Notes: generated by a model not told the origin, from the letters alone. A stretch of 64,000 nt of DNA from Acidobacteriota bacterium (GCA_013289795.1 JABCZH010000012.1:62001-126000); one strand, 5' to 3'; shown: positions 1-9,349, counted from the stretch's first letter. Numbers and translations are program-made.

Positions 1-735
1 AAAGTCGTGCAGCGTCGTAAGCCTCCCTCCCGAAGTGATTTTGAAGATCGTGCCATATCCGTTGGCCCCACCAAACGTTGCGGTTCCATAGAGGTTCCCA
101 TCGGTGTCTTGAATCAGTGCACCCACAGGTCCGGCGCCGTCGGTCTGGTCGAAGCTGTGCAGGGTCGTTAGTTTTCCTTCTTTGGTGATTTTGAAGATTG
201 TGCCGCAGCCAATGCTACAGCCGCCACTGTTCCCGCCATAAAACGTGCTTCCGTAGAAGTTTCCATCGGCCGCTAGAAGCAGCGCGGCCAAAGAATCATC
301 GCCGTCAGTGGAGCGAAAGCGATGCAGCGTCGTCAACGTGCCCTTCGCGTTCATCTTAAACACTGATCCATCGTTAAGATCGTAATCATAGCCGAACGTG
401 GTCCCGTAGAAGTTCCCGTCGTTGTCTAGAACCAATCCAGCGTTAGGCGAGGAGCCACCCTGGCAGGAACCGCAAAAAATGTCGAGCACGGTCATCACGC
501 CTAGGGTAGTGACACTAAAAGTCGTGCCAGGGTAACTGGGACGGTTTCCGCCCGCAGTTGTCCCGTAGAGTTTTCCGTCAGTGCCCTGAACGGGAGTAAC
601 GAAGTAAGGGAAACAACCGTTGCCACAATTGAAACCTGAGAGGGTTGTGAAGACTTGGGCAGGCGAAGCAATAGCCGTCGCGGCACAGAGCACGAATATC
701 GCCCCAATCGTTTTCCAGCGGTCATGTCCGATCAT
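1..735 (-). CDS. GloVer-repeat secreted protein, partial (C-terminus off window)
   Basis: The reading frame is open from an ATG at 735 to the left edge, 245 codons, so the 3' end is missing. The product begins with a signal peptide (MIGHDRWKTIGAIFVLCAAT, cleavage near ASPAQ) and continues in repeats built around the pattern DGNFYGTT/GG followed by GTIFKIT and LTTLHSF. This is the same repeat as in the gene immediately upstream (762-2240), and such repeats are named GloVer-containing in Acidobacteriota. An AGAGGTG Shine-Dalgarno lies just before the ATG. The gap to the upstream paralogue is only 26 bp, so co-transcription is likely. The repeats probably form a secreted beta-propeller-like fold; the substrate is unknown. 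Confidence 0.8.
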   Translation of the reverse strand, partial: MIGHDRWKTIGAIFVLCAATAIASPAQVFTTLSGFNCGNGCFPYFVTPVQGTDGKLYGTTAGGNRPSYPGTTFSVTTLGVMTVLDIFCGSCQGGSSPNAGLVLDNDGNFYGTTFGYDYDLNDGSVFKMNAKGTLTTLHRFRSTDGDDSLAALLLAADGNFYGSTFYGGNSGGCSIGCGTIFKITKEGKLTTLHSFDQTDGAGPVGALIQDTDGNLYGTATFGGANGYGTIFKITSGGRLTTLHDF

Positions 736-761
736 GCTGCACCTCTTTCTTGCTCACAGCT

Positions 762-2240
762 TTACTTGATGACGTGGAACGGCACATTGCTGGTCAGCGT
801 CCCGCTGGGCGTGGTCACAGTGACATAGCCGGTGGTTGCGCCGAGCGGAACCGTCGCCCGTATGAATGTGTCGGAAACAACTGTGAAGCTCGCCGGCGTT
901 CCGTTCAGCGAGACGCTGGTGGTCCCGGTGAACCCTTGCCCGAGGATGCCGCCACTCTGACCAACTTTGCCTGCGGCTTGGACGAAGGCGACGAACGGGC
1001 CAAGACCCACATCGAGGCTGAAGATCGTGCCGCAGCCGGGGAAATCGGCGGCTCGATCGCACACGAAATTGCCGCCCGAGTACGCCGTCCCATAAAAAGC
1101 TCCATCGGTCGCTTGAACGAGCCCACCGAAGGGCTCAGCGCCGTCCGCGTATTCGAACACATGCAGAGTCGTCAAGCTGCCTGCCGGAGTGAGCTTAAAC
1201 ACCGTTCCACAACTCCAGGCGTAGTTGCACGAGAAGTCTCCACCCAGGTAGGTCGTTCCGTAGAAATTTCCGTCCGTTGCCCGTACTAGCCCAGAGTACG
1301 GGCCTAGGCCGTCTGCGCCAGAGAAACTGTACAGGGTTGTCAAATTGCCCGCAGACGTGATTTCAAAAACCGTGCCACCCCGAAACGCACCGCCCTTGAC
1401 CGTTGTTCCATAGAACTTGCCATCGACGCCTTGGATCAGGCTTGCATCAGGGTTTTGGCCGTCAGTGAGTGCAAACTGGTATAGCGTGCTTAGCGTGCCG
1501 GTTGGGGTTATCTTGAAGATGGTGCCGCAGCCGGTGAAACAATCGCCGCTGTTGTTCCCGCCCAGGTACGTCGTGCCGTAAAGGTTCCCATCTGTGCCCT
1601 CAACCAGGCCAGCAAAGGGTTGGTAGCCATCGGCACAGTTTGACGAAGAGCAAAAGCTATAAAGCGTGTCCAGTTGGCCGCTGGGAGTGATCTTAAAGAC
1701 CGTTCCGCAGCCCCCAGCGCAGTTTGTGTTTCCACCGTAAGCCGTAGTTCCGTAGAAATTCCCGTCGGTGGCTAGCATTAGGCCAGCCCACGGCGTGGAT
1801 CCGTCAGAACAATTTGGCTGAGAGCAAAAGCCATAGACGGTCCTTAATTGACCCTTTGAGGAGATCTCAAAGACCGAACCCACTCGGGCCGTTGTTCCAT
1901 AAAACTTCCCGTTGGGTGCTAAGAGCAGTCCAGCAAATGGGTAAGCGCCATGACCTTCAGCGCCGAAATTGTACAACTGAGTCAGTGTTCCATTCCGCGT
2001 GATTTCGAAAACCGTCCCACAGCCGGGTGATCCGCAGCTGGCAAAGCCTCCGCCATCCTTGGTTGTCCCGTACAGATTTCCGTTGGCGCCCTGCACGAGA
2101 GACATAAGGTAGGGATCGGCTCCGTTGGCAATGTCGAAATTCACGAGTGTGGTGAACGTCTGCGCCTGTGAGATGCCTGTCATCCCAGTGCAAAGTAAGA
2201 GCATAGCGCTGGCCAGCTTCCACCGGTTCAGTTTCGTCAT
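762..2240 (-). CDS. GloVer-repeat secreted protein with C-terminal IPT/TIG domain
   Basis: 492 residues from an ATG at 2240 that is preceded by GGAGG at good spacing; the open frame extends 80 codons further upstream but without signal-peptide character. Residues 1-27 form a signal peptide ending near SQAQ. Seven repeats carrying G-N/K-F/L-YGTT, then GTVFKIT and LTTLYSF, follow to about residue 400. The last 80 residues (GPFVAFVQAAGKVGQSGGIL onward, then GTTSVSLNGTPASF) match an IPT/TIG immunoglobulin-like domain. The product is probably extracellular or surface-anchored. It forms a tandem pair with the partial paralogue at 1-735. No catalytic residues are recognisable. Confidence 0.85.
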   Translation of the reverse strand: MTKLNRWKLASAMLLLCTGMTGISQAQTFTTLVNFDIANGADPYLMSLVQGANGNLYGTTKDGGGFASCGSPGCGTVFEITRNGTLTQLYNFGAEGHGAYPFAGLLLAPNGKFYGTTARVGSVFEISSKGQLRTVYGFCSQPNCSDGSTPWAGLMLATDGNFYGTTAYGGNTNCAGGCGTVFKITPSGQLDTLYSFCSSSNCADGYQPFAGLVEGTDGNLYGTTYLGGNNSGDCFTGCGTIFKITPTGTLSTLYQFALTDGQNPDASLIQGVDGKFYGTTVKGGAFRGGTVFEITSAGNLTTLYSFSGADGLGPYSGLVRATDGNFYGTTYLGGDFSCNYAWSCGTVFKLTPAGSLTTLHVFEYADGAEPFGGLVQATDGAFYGTAYSGGNFVCDRAADFPGCGTIFSLDVGLGPFVAFVQAAGKVGQSGGILGQGFTGTTSVSLNGTPASFTVVSDTFIRATVPLGATTGYVTVTTPSGTLTSNVPFHVIK

Positions 2241-2574
2241 TGGAAACCTCCACGGAACAAAATTCATGACTCGCGGCCCACTCACGCGAGAGAAACGGGG
2301 CTCATCCCGGCTGCGAACCGCAAGGGGGAGTATGTTGCGTCCCGCCGAGATGCCAGCCATTGTCCTCCTCGCTGGACCGCAGGTCAAGGGAGACGGTAAC
2401 TGTCGGCCCTGTAGTGCCGGCGCCCTCGCTGTTGGATGCCGGCCGGGTCTGCCCTTGTTTTCCAGAAATATCGCTTGCAAGTATGTCTATCGTTATAGTA
2501 GTCTTTAGCTCGGAAAGGCACACTGCCGGCCAGGCGCCGGTCATGCGGATCTGGCAGTCCCTGAGGGCGAGAAT
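2241..2574. other. intergenic region, no gene seen
   Basis: This 334-bp stretch separates the divergent GloVer gene pair and the small membrane ORF. Frames here lack signal peptides, membrane segments or known motifs. It must hold the promoter of the 762-2240 gene, whose GGAGG Shine-Dalgarno lies just above 2240. No clear -35/-10 pair was identified. Confidence 0.5.
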
Positions 2575-2754
2575 ATGTTGCACTTCATCGAATACACCTG
2601 GTTCCTGTGGTCGATACTCGCAGTATTTCTGATCCTGCGCTGGTTTCATGTGCTAACCGCGGGCTCCGAGTTGGGGGAAATGATGGACGAGACAGCCGAG
2701 GCCGCCCGGAAACCGGCGCCGGCCTCAGGCGATCAGTTTCCCCTGAGCGCGTAA
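2575..2754 (+). CDS. possible small membrane protein (59 aa)
   Basis: A 59-codon frame starts with ATG at 2575 and ends with TAA at 2752-2754. Residues 8-26 (TWFLWSILAVFLILRWFHV) form one good transmembrane helix; the rest is a short charged and proline-rich tail. A weak purine stretch (GAGGGCGAG) precedes the ATG. It sits 237 bp upstream of mrdA on the same strand. I do not recognise a family, and support is limited to the hydrophobic segment, the start context and position. Confidence 0.4.
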   Translation: MLHFIEYTWFLWSILAVFLILRWFHVLTAGSELGEMMDETAEAARKPAPASGDQFPLSA

Positions 2755-2991
2755 CCGACCTGCAACGGTTGGCGGCCTGCACGGGGTGCTGCGACGTACT
2801 CCGCAGCATCCTGTCGCGCTCCCCGCTCAGGGTTCTATGCCCTTCCGTCACCTCACTCTGCAACCCCTTCCCGCCATACCGCGCGTTACAATGAAGACAA
2901 CTTCCCGAAAGGACAGCTTTCCGGCAGTGGGAATCGCGGCCCATCTTCGATCGAGGGCCACATATTCCTTCCGCCCCAAGCTCGACACCTG

Positions 2992-4965
2992 ATGTTCGGC
3001 CGCGACGAAAAAGTATCGCCGATGCGCTTGACCGCGGCGCAATACATCGTGCTGGGCATTTTCTTGATCCTCGCCTACGGCCTGTGGCGCCTGCAAGTAG
3101 TGCAGAGCGACTTCTACGCCTCGCTCGCCGAGAAAAACCGCATTCGCAATGTGCCCATCCTCGCGCCCCGCGGCAGAATTCTCGATCGCGAAGGCCGCAC
3201 CATCGTTGACAATTACCCGTCGTTCACCGCGCTGCTGCTGCGCGATTCTTCCCGCGACCTCACCGCCGACGCCGATCTGATCGCGCAAGGCCTGCACCTC
3301 GATCCCAAAGAAGTCAAAGACCGCATCCGCCACTTCGCCGCGTCGCCGCAATATCAGCCGATTTATTTAAAAGACGACATCACGCCCGACGAACTCGCCT
3401 TCATCGAGTCGCATCGCAACGAACTGCCGGAACTCGACACCATCATGGCCCACCGCCGCCTCTATCCGCGCAACGGATTCATGGCCCACCTCATCGGCTA
3501 CGTCGGCGAGGTCAGCGAAGAGATGCTGAACCAGCCCCAATTCGAGCTCTACAACCCCGGCGACGTGGTCGGCAAATCCGGCGTGGAACTCCAGTACAAC
3601 ACCATATTGATGGGCAAGAATGGTTCCCGCCGCGCGGTCGTCAATAGTCACGGCAAGGAAATGCAGACGCTCGACGACACTCCCGCCCAGCCCGGCCACC
3701 CGCTAAAACTCACCGTCGATCTCGATCTCCAAATCGCCGCCGAACAGGCCCTCGAAGGCCGCAACGGCGCCATCATCGCCATGGATCCCCGCAACGGAGA
3801 AATTCTGGCTCTGGTCAGCCGGCCCACCTTCAATCCCAACGATTTCGCGGTGCGCGTCTCGCGCGATCAATGGTCGAAGCTGATCAACGACGACGATCAC
3901 CCCCTGCTCGACAAAGCCATTCAGGCCCAACTCGCTCCCGGTTCGACCTTCAAAATCATCATGGCCACGGCAGGTTTGCAAGAAGGCATCGCGCAAGACA
4001 TGCACGTGACCTGCAACGGCGGCGCCACTTTCTACGGACGCTATTTCAAATGCTGGGTTGTGGCCGAACACCGCACCCATGGCGTCGTGGGCATCGACAA
4101 AGCCATCTTCCAATCCTGCGACGTCTTCTTCTATACCCTGGCGGAGAAGCTGGGCATCGGCCGCATCGCGAAATACGCCACCATGTTCGGATTAGGCCAG
4201 CGCACCGGCATCGATCTGCCCCAGGAAGTCACCGGAATTATGCCCTCCGAAGAATGGAAGATTCGCAACTACAAACAGAAGTGGTATGCGGGTGAAACCA
4301 TTTCTGTGGGCATCGGCCAGGGTGCAGTCACCGCCACGCCAATTCAGATGGCGCGAGCGATCGGCGCCATTGCCAGTGGCGGCTTGCTGGTGCGGCCGCA
4401 CGTCACCAACCCGCAAGACCTGCCACCAGGCGTGATCCCCGCCGCCACCAGTCCCAACGAAGTAAAGATTCCGCTCGATCCCCAGAATTGGCAAATCATC
4501 ACCGACGCCATGGCTGGCGTCGTCAACCCGGGAGGCACCGCGCCCAGCGCCCACCTGCAAGGCATCGACTTCGCCGGCAAAACCGGCAGCGCCCAAACCA
4601 TCAGCAATGCGCTCAAAGCCAAGCTCGGCGCTGCGGGCAAAGCCAACTTCAAAGACAACGGCTGGTTCGTAGGCGTCGAGCCCCGCCGCAATCCGGAAAT
4701 CGTGGTTTGTACGCTTTTAGAAGAAGGAGAGCACGGATACCTCGCCGCCCGCACCGCCGCCCAGGTAATTAAGGCCTACGTCGAGAAAGAGCGGCGCACC
4801 CCCAGCAAAGTCGCCCAGAATAAAGGAAAGGTTGAAATCGGCGCGGTCTGGAACGCGACCGACCCCGACGGCGAGAACAACGACTCCCTGCGCGCCGGAC
4901 GCATGGTGATTGACCTGACAAGAGGCCACGCGCCGCTGGCAGCAGTCGCACCAGGAGTGAATTAA
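2992..4965 (+). CDS. mrdA: penicillin-binding protein 2 (cell elongation transpeptidase)
   Basis: 657 residues, close to the usual PBP2 length. An N-terminal membrane anchor (about residues 14-35) is followed by the PBP dimerisation region (APRGRILDREG near residue 58, the class B signature) and a transpeptidase domain. Active-site motifs are complete: S318-T-F-K321 in APGSTFK, S375-C-D377, and K530-T-G532. PBP2 cross-links peptidoglycan during lateral wall growth in complex with RodA, and the rodA gene follows 60 bp downstream. The ATG at 2992 has no strong Shine-Dalgarno; the next ATG (3022) is not better. Confidence 0.95.
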   Translation: MFGRDEKVSPMRLTAAQYIVLGIFLILAYGLWRLQVVQSDFYASLAEKNRIRNVPILAPRGRILDREGRTIVDNYPSFTALLLRDSSRDLTADADLIAQGLHLDPKEVKDRIRHFAASPQYQPIYLKDDITPDELAFIESHRNELPELDTIMAHRRLYPRNGFMAHLIGYVGEVSEEMLNQPQFELYNPGDVVGKSGVELQYNTILMGKNGSRRAVVNSHGKEMQTLDDTPAQPGHPLKLTVDLDLQIAAEQALEGRNGAIIAMDPRNGEILALVSRPTFNPNDFAVRVSRDQWSKLINDDDHPLLDKAIQAQLAPGSTFKIIMATAGLQEGIAQDMHVTCNGGATFYGRYFKCWVVAEHRTHGVVGIDKAIFQSCDVFFYTLAEKLGIGRIAKYATMFGLGQRTGIDLPQEVTGIMPSEEWKIRNYKQKWYAGETISVGIGQGAVTATPIQMARAIGAIASGGLLVRPHVTNPQDLPPGVIPAATSPNEVKIPLDPQNWQIITDAMAGVVNPGGTAPSAHLQGIDFAGKTGSAQTISNALKAKLGAAGKANFKDNGWFVGVEPRRNPEIVVCTLLEEGEHGYLAARTAAQVIKAYVEKERRTPSKVAQNKGKVEIGAVWNATDPDGENNDSLRAGRMVIDLTRGHAPLAAVAPGVN

Positions 4966-5025
4966 TAGGCCAACGACCGTTCTTAGCTTGCCCTGAGCGG
5001 AGCGAAGGGACCAACGACCGATTCT

Positions 5026-6111
5026 ATGTCTCGCTACATTTCATTCCGCGATTTCGACTGGGTACTCTTCATCTTCGTCCTCATGGTCTGTGCCCTGGGC
5101 GTGACCGAGATTCGCAGCGCCACTGTCCACACCAAATTCGCCGGCGCCCACATCCGCCAAATCTACTGGATCGTCGCCGGCATAGCCTGCATGTTCCTGA
5201 TGAGCATGGTCAACTATCAGATTCTGCTGGAGCGCGTGCACTGGATGTATATCGCCGCTATCGCATCCTTAATGATGGTGATGATTTTCGGCCACCGCTA
5301 CCTCGGCGCCAAGCGCTGGATCAAGATGCCCGGCGGCTGGCATTTCCAGCCCTCGGAGTGGGTCAAGCTCATCCTTATATTGGCCGTGGCCAAGTATTTC
5401 AACGACTTGCACCAGCGAGAACTAACCTGGACCGACTTCATCAAAGCCGGCGCCATCGTCGGCGTCCCCATGTTGATGGTCCTGACCCAGCCTGATCTCG
5501 GCACCGCCCTAACCTATATTCCTATCGCCGTGATGGGTCTGTTCCTCGGCGGCCTGCGGGCCAAGCAGGCGCTAACCGTCGTACTGTTAGCCGGACTCAT
5601 GATGCCCCTGGCCTGGCACGGTCTGAAACCCTATCAGCGTGACCGCCTAACCAGCTTCCTCGAGCCCGAGGCCGACAGCCAAGGCTCCGGATACCAGGTA
5701 ATTCAATCACTTATCGCCGTAGGGTCGGGCGGAATCTGGGGCAGCAGCGCCGGATCGCAAACCCATCTTTCCTTTCTCCCCGTGCCCCAGACCGACTTCA
5801 TTTTCGCGGCTTTTGCCGAGGAACATGGATTCGTAGGCGCTCTCAGCGTCATGCTGTTATACTTTATAGTGTTGATGCGCCTGACCCAGAATGCGCAGAC
5901 AGCGCCCGACCGCGCTGGTACATTTGTGGTAATGGGTGTGGTGGCTGTGCTTAGCTTTCACATCCTGGTCAACATCGGCATGGTGGTCGGCTTTATGCCG
6001 GTCACGGGAATCCCCCTACCTCTAATGAGTTATGGCGGGTCTTCCGTTTTGTTCATGTTCCTGGCGCTGGGTATTGTGATGAATGTTCGCATGCGCCGCT
6101 TCGTGAACTAG
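5026..6111 (+). CDS. rodA: rod-shape-determining SEDS glycosyltransferase RodA
   Basis: 361 residues with about ten hydrophobic helices. Family signatures are clear: HRYLGAKRWI, QPSEWVKLILILAVAKYF, TQPDLGTAL, GSGGIWGSS, LPVPQTDFIFAAFAEEHGF and the C-terminal MSYGGSSVLF. RodA polymerises lipid II into glycan strands and works with the class B PBP2 encoded just upstream; the two genes form the usual mrdAB pair. The 60-bp spacer contains two copies of CCAACGACCG and a degenerate GAGCGGAGCGAAGGG piece of a genomic repeat. Confidence 0.96.
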   Translation: MSRYISFRDFDWVLFIFVLMVCALGVTEIRSATVHTKFAGAHIRQIYWIVAGIACMFLMSMVNYQILLERVHWMYIAAIASLMMVMIFGHRYLGAKRWIKMPGGWHFQPSEWVKLILILAVAKYFNDLHQRELTWTDFIKAGAIVGVPMLMVLTQPDLGTALTYIPIAVMGLFLGGLRAKQALTVVLLAGLMMPLAWHGLKPYQRDRLTSFLEPEADSQGSGYQVIQSLIAVGSGGIWGSSAGSQTHLSFLPVPQTDFIFAAFAEEHGFVGALSVMLLYFIVLMRLTQNAQTAPDRAGTFVVMGVVAVLSFHILVNIGMVVGFMPVTGIPLPLMSYGGSSVLFMFLALGIVMNVRMRRFVN

Positions 6112-6481
6112 AGGAAGACGGTAGGCAGCGTTGCCGCATTCGTGCGGCGCAAAACAAGATTACGATCGCCCTCGCGTAAAGAGGGCACACCACCGGTCAA
6201 GACGGGCAGTCACGACCGGGCAGGATTGAAGCAAAATTTACTGCCGGGCGGGTAACGGCCCCCTCAGATGTGAGAGAGCGGTCACAAACCCGGCGAGAGC
6301 AATGCGATAAGTGAGAAGACTTTTTAAGTTTGCACAGCTAATTCGGCCACCGGCAAAAGCCGGTTGTCAGCGCCGCGCTCTACCCGGGCCGGCCATCGCG
6401 ATGCTCAATCCTCCCGCTCGTTTGCTGCCTAGTTTCCGGTGATTTCCTGACGCCCTGAAATGGCGCAGGACCGGAGTTCGC
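6112..6481 (+). promoter_or_regulatory. 370-bp leader of the RNase E/G gene with hairpins
   Basis: There is no ORF with coding character between rodA and the RNase gene. The region holds a UUCG-capped hairpin (arms GCCGCA 6133-6138 and TGCGGC 6143-6148) and a second hairpin (arms ACCGGC 6349-6354 and GCCGGT 6359-6364, loop AAAA), with a purine-rich stretch between. In proteobacteria the rne 5' leader mediates autoregulation; here a regulatory leader is an inference from position and structure only. No riboswitch class was recognised. Confidence 0.4.
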
Positions 6482-9229
6482 ATGACAACTAGAGAATTGT
6501 ACGTTTCATCCACTCCCCATGAAACCAGAGTGGGGATGGTGGAAGACGATCTGCTCGCGGAAATCTACCTCGAGCGCGAAAACGAATACACCTTAGCAGG
6601 ATCCATCTACAAAGGCCGGGTCACCCGCGTGTTGCCCGGCATGCAGTCCGCATTCGTCGACATCGGACTCGAGCGTGACGCCTTCCTCTATGTCTCCGAT
6701 TTCATGGAGTTGCCGGAAGAAGACGACCTCGAAGAAATCCCCGCCGACCGGGCGACCCCGGCACAGTCCTATCAGCCGCAAGCGGAAGCTCAGCCCGTGA
6801 CTGAGAACCTAGCCCCGGCAGTGGAGGCATCTTCCACTGAAGCGGCTGAGCAGCAGCCCTCAGACAATCGCGGAAGGTTCAGCGGCGGCGAACATCGTGA
6901 AGGACGTGGCGATTTCCGCAGAGGTCGTCGCGGTCGCGGACGCCGCGGCGAACGCATGCCGGAGAGCCGCTTTGCCCGCCCAGCCGCGGAACCGTCGCGC
7001 ACCGAACCCGCCGAACCGGGCGACCGTACACAACGCTCCGATCGTCCGGAACGCAACGACCGTCCAGAACGCACCGACCGCGCAGAACGCAGCGACCGAA
7101 ACGAACGCCCGGGACGCCACGACCGTACCGACCGCTCCGACTACGGTCCGCCTCCCGGGTACCAGCCAATTCTGCTTCCCGGCGAGTCGATCTCGAAATA
7201 TTCGCGCCTGAACCAGGCGCAACCTGCCGCCCAGCCCCGCACCGAGGCACCGGCAGTTTCTTTGCCAAGTCCGCCCGTCCCCGCTGCATTTCCCGAGGAC
7301 GAACCCCTATTCACCGCCGAGCGAACCCAGGCATCGCATGACGCGCCCCGGGCCCGCGGCGCCGCCGCCAACGCCGAGGTCGCATCTCCCGAGTGGGACC
7401 GCGATCAACTCCAGCAGCACCAGATGAATGTCGCGTCCGTCTTCGGTGTACCGGAGGCTGACGTGGACGATGGCGACGAAGACAAACTCACGGTCATCGA
7501 AGAACACGACCATCACGCCCCAGTGTCCGCTGCCCCCGCCGCCGGCACCGTCGAAGAACAAGAGATCGATGAGGAAGAGGCTGAACTCAGTGGCTACGTC
7601 GAGGATCTCGAAGACGATGCTTTTGAAGAAATGGAGATGGAGGAAGAGACCCGCCACGCCGGCGATTACCATGGTGCAGTGCAACCCGAAATCGCCGCAT
7701 CGAGCGCAATCGCGGGTGAAGCCGTAGCCGGTGAAACTGTCGTTCCGGGCGAAGTCCTGAACGGCGCTGCCACCCAGGAAGAAGTCGAAGAATCCGAAGA
7801 AGACGCCGAAGACGCTGAACTCGAAGAAGCGCAAGCCGAAGCCGAAGCCCTGCTTGCCGCTGAATCCGGCGGTGCGCCGGTCGAAGCCCGCGCCGAAGTT
7901 CGCGCCCCGGCTGAGACCGCAGCTTTTACCCAGCGTGCCCCGCGTCCCGGCTATGACCGCAGGCCCGGGCGAGGCGGCCGTCGCGGTGGCGGAGGCCGGC
8001 GCTTCAAACGTCGCGAACCTCAGAACCTGCCGCTCATCAGTGACCTACTGAAAGAAGGCCAGGAAATCCTCGTCCAGATCGCCAAAGAACCCATCGCCAA
8101 GAAGGGCGCGCGCATCACCAGCCACATCGCGCTCCCCGGCCGCTTTCTGGTTTACATGCCCACCGTGAACCACACCGGCGTGTCGCGCAAGATTGCTTCT
8201 GAAGAAGAACGTCAGCGCCTGAAGCGCATCATTATCAGTGAGCGCGAGAACGGCCACGGCGGCTTCATCGTTCGCACTGCCGCCCAAGGAGCTTCCGAGG
8301 ACGAACTGCGCGCCGACATCCGCTTCCTCAAAGGCCTCTGGACCGAAATCAAGAACCGCGCCGAGAGTGACAAGTCCCCGGCCTTGATCTATCACGACCT
8401 GAACGTGGTCGAGCGCGTACTTCGCGACCAGGTCACTTCCGACTTCTCCGCCATCTGGGTTGATACCGAACAGGAATACGAGCGCGTCCTGCGCTTCGCC
8501 AACCGTTTTCAGCCCGGTCTGGTAAAGCGAGTCAAACTCTACAGCAAAGAGACGCCACTCTTCGACCAATTCGGCCTGAACGAAGAAATTAATAAAGCCC
8601 TGAAGTCGAAAGTCTGGCTCAAGAGCGGCGGCTACATCGTCATCAACCAGACCGAAGCGCTGGTCGCCATCGACGTGAACACTGGCAAGTACGTTGGCAA
8701 GACTCAGCGCCTCGAAGACACCATCGTCAAGACCAACGTCGACGCCATCAAAGAAATCGTTCGCCAGATCCGCCTGCGCGATCTAGGCGGCATCATCATC
8801 ATCGATTTCATTGACATGGACGAGCGCCGCAACCGCCAAAAAGTCATGCAAGCGCTGGAAGAAGCCTTGCGCGCCGACCGCGCCCCATCGAAAGTGCTTC
8901 AGTTTAATGACTTCGGATTGGTCGCCATCACTCGCAAGCGGGTCAAGCAGTCACTGGAACGTACCATCGGATCGCCCTGTCCCTATTGCCAATCCACCGG
9001 CTACGTGAAATCGGTGACCACGGTCTGCAACGACATCTACGTCGAGATGCGCAAGATGGCCAGCCACCTCGACCACTCCGACGTCATGTTGCGAGTAAAT
9101 CCCGAGGTAGCCAAAGCGCTAAAGGCCAACAGCGCCCGACTGCTAACGGAAATGGAAGAACTAACCAAGAAGACGGTGATCATAAAAAGCGATCCCGCGC
9201 TTCATCAGGAACAGTTCGACATCAATTAG
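6482..9229 (+). CDS. rng: RNase E/G family ribonuclease with large insertion in the S1 domain
   Basis: 915 residues against about 490 in typical RNase G. Residues 1-80 carry the N-terminal strand and the start of the S1 domain (SIYKGRVTRVLPGMQSAFVD). The S1 domain resumes at about residue 518 (LLKEGQEILVQIAKEP), so roughly 437 residues are inserted. The insert has an Arg/Gly-rich part, degenerate DRxER repeats and a highly acidic part. The catalytic core is intact: D731 (AIDVNTGKYVG) and D775 (IIIIDFIDMDE) match the metal-binding Asp pair of RNase E, and C833-P-Y-C836 is the zinc link. It cleaves single-stranded 5'-monophosphorylated RNA in rRNA maturation and mRNA decay. A strong terminator follows. 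Confidence 0.93.
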   Translation: MTTRELYVSSTPHETRVGMVEDDLLAEIYLERENEYTLAGSIYKGRVTRVLPGMQSAFVDIGLERDAFLYVSDFMELPEEDDLEEIPADRATPAQSYQPQAEAQPVTENLAPAVEASSTEAAEQQPSDNRGRFSGGEHREGRGDFRRGRRGRGRRGERMPESRFARPAAEPSRTEPAEPGDRTQRSDRPERNDRPERTDRAERSDRNERPGRHDRTDRSDYGPPPGYQPILLPGESISKYSRLNQAQPAAQPRTEAPAVSLPSPPVPAAFPEDEPLFTAERTQASHDAPRARGAAANAEVASPEWDRDQLQQHQMNVASVFGVPEADVDDGDEDKLTVIEEHDHHAPVSAAPAAGTVEEQEIDEEEAELSGYVEDLEDDAFEEMEMEEETRHAGDYHGAVQPEIAASSAIAGEAVAGETVVPGEVLNGAATQEEVEESEEDAEDAELEEAQAEAEALLAAESGGAPVEARAEVRAPAETAAFTQRAPRPGYDRRPGRGGRRGGGGRRFKRREPQNLPLISDLLKEGQEILVQIAKEPIAKKGARITSHIALPGRFLVYMPTVNHTGVSRKIASEEERQRLKRIIISERENGHGGFIVRTAAQGASEDELRADIRFLKGLWTEIKNRAESDKSPALIYHDLNVVERVLRDQVTSDFSAIWVDTEQEYERVLRFANRFQPGLVKRVKLYSKETPLFDQFGLNEEINKALKSKVWLKSGGYIVINQTEALVAIDVNTGKYVGKTQRLEDTIVKTNVDAIKEIVRQIRLRDLGGIIIIDFIDMDERRNRQKVMQALEEALRADRAPSKVLQFNDFGLVAITRKRVKQSLERTIGSPCPYCQSTGYVKSVTTVCNDIYVEMRKMASHLDHSDVMLRVNPEVAKALKANSARLLTEMEELTKKTVIIKSDPALHQEQFDIN

Positions 9230-9244
9230 GCTGTCGTAAGCGGA

Positions 9245-9279
9245 GGACGGGCGTCCGCGCCCGTCCTTTTCTTTCGTTT
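9245..9279 (+). terminator. rho-independent terminator after the RNase gene
   Basis: A 9-bp perfect stem (GGACGGGCG at 9245-9253, CGCCCGTCC at 9258-9266) with a TCCG loop is followed by TTTTCTTTCGTTTT. It lies 16 bp after the stop codon at 9229. Confidence 0.9.
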
Positions 9280-9340
9280 TGTCATCCTGAGGCAGCGGAG
9301 TCTCTCGCGAAGCGGGAGACTCCCAACGAAGGATCTATGC
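9280..9340. repeat. short copy of the TGTCATCCTGAG repeat family (A5)
   Basis: The segment begins TGTCATCCTGAGGCAGCGG, contains CGAAGCGGGAGACTC and ends with CGAAGGATCTATGC, the layout of a family of intergenic repeats common in acidobacterial genomes. Longer relatives occur at 12792, 13266, 13562 and 14274. Confidence 0.7.
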
Positions 9341-9349
9341 AATTTCACC

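Noticed and set aside
2302-2994. Several frames on both strands upstream of mrdA
   Set aside because: They are Arg/Pro/Ser-rich and without start signals; only the 59-codon membrane frame was kept as possible.
6112-6481. Known riboswitch class in the RNase leader
   Set aside because: I could not match the sequence to conserved cores of cobalamin, TPP, SAM, glycine or cyclic-di-GMP riboswitches.
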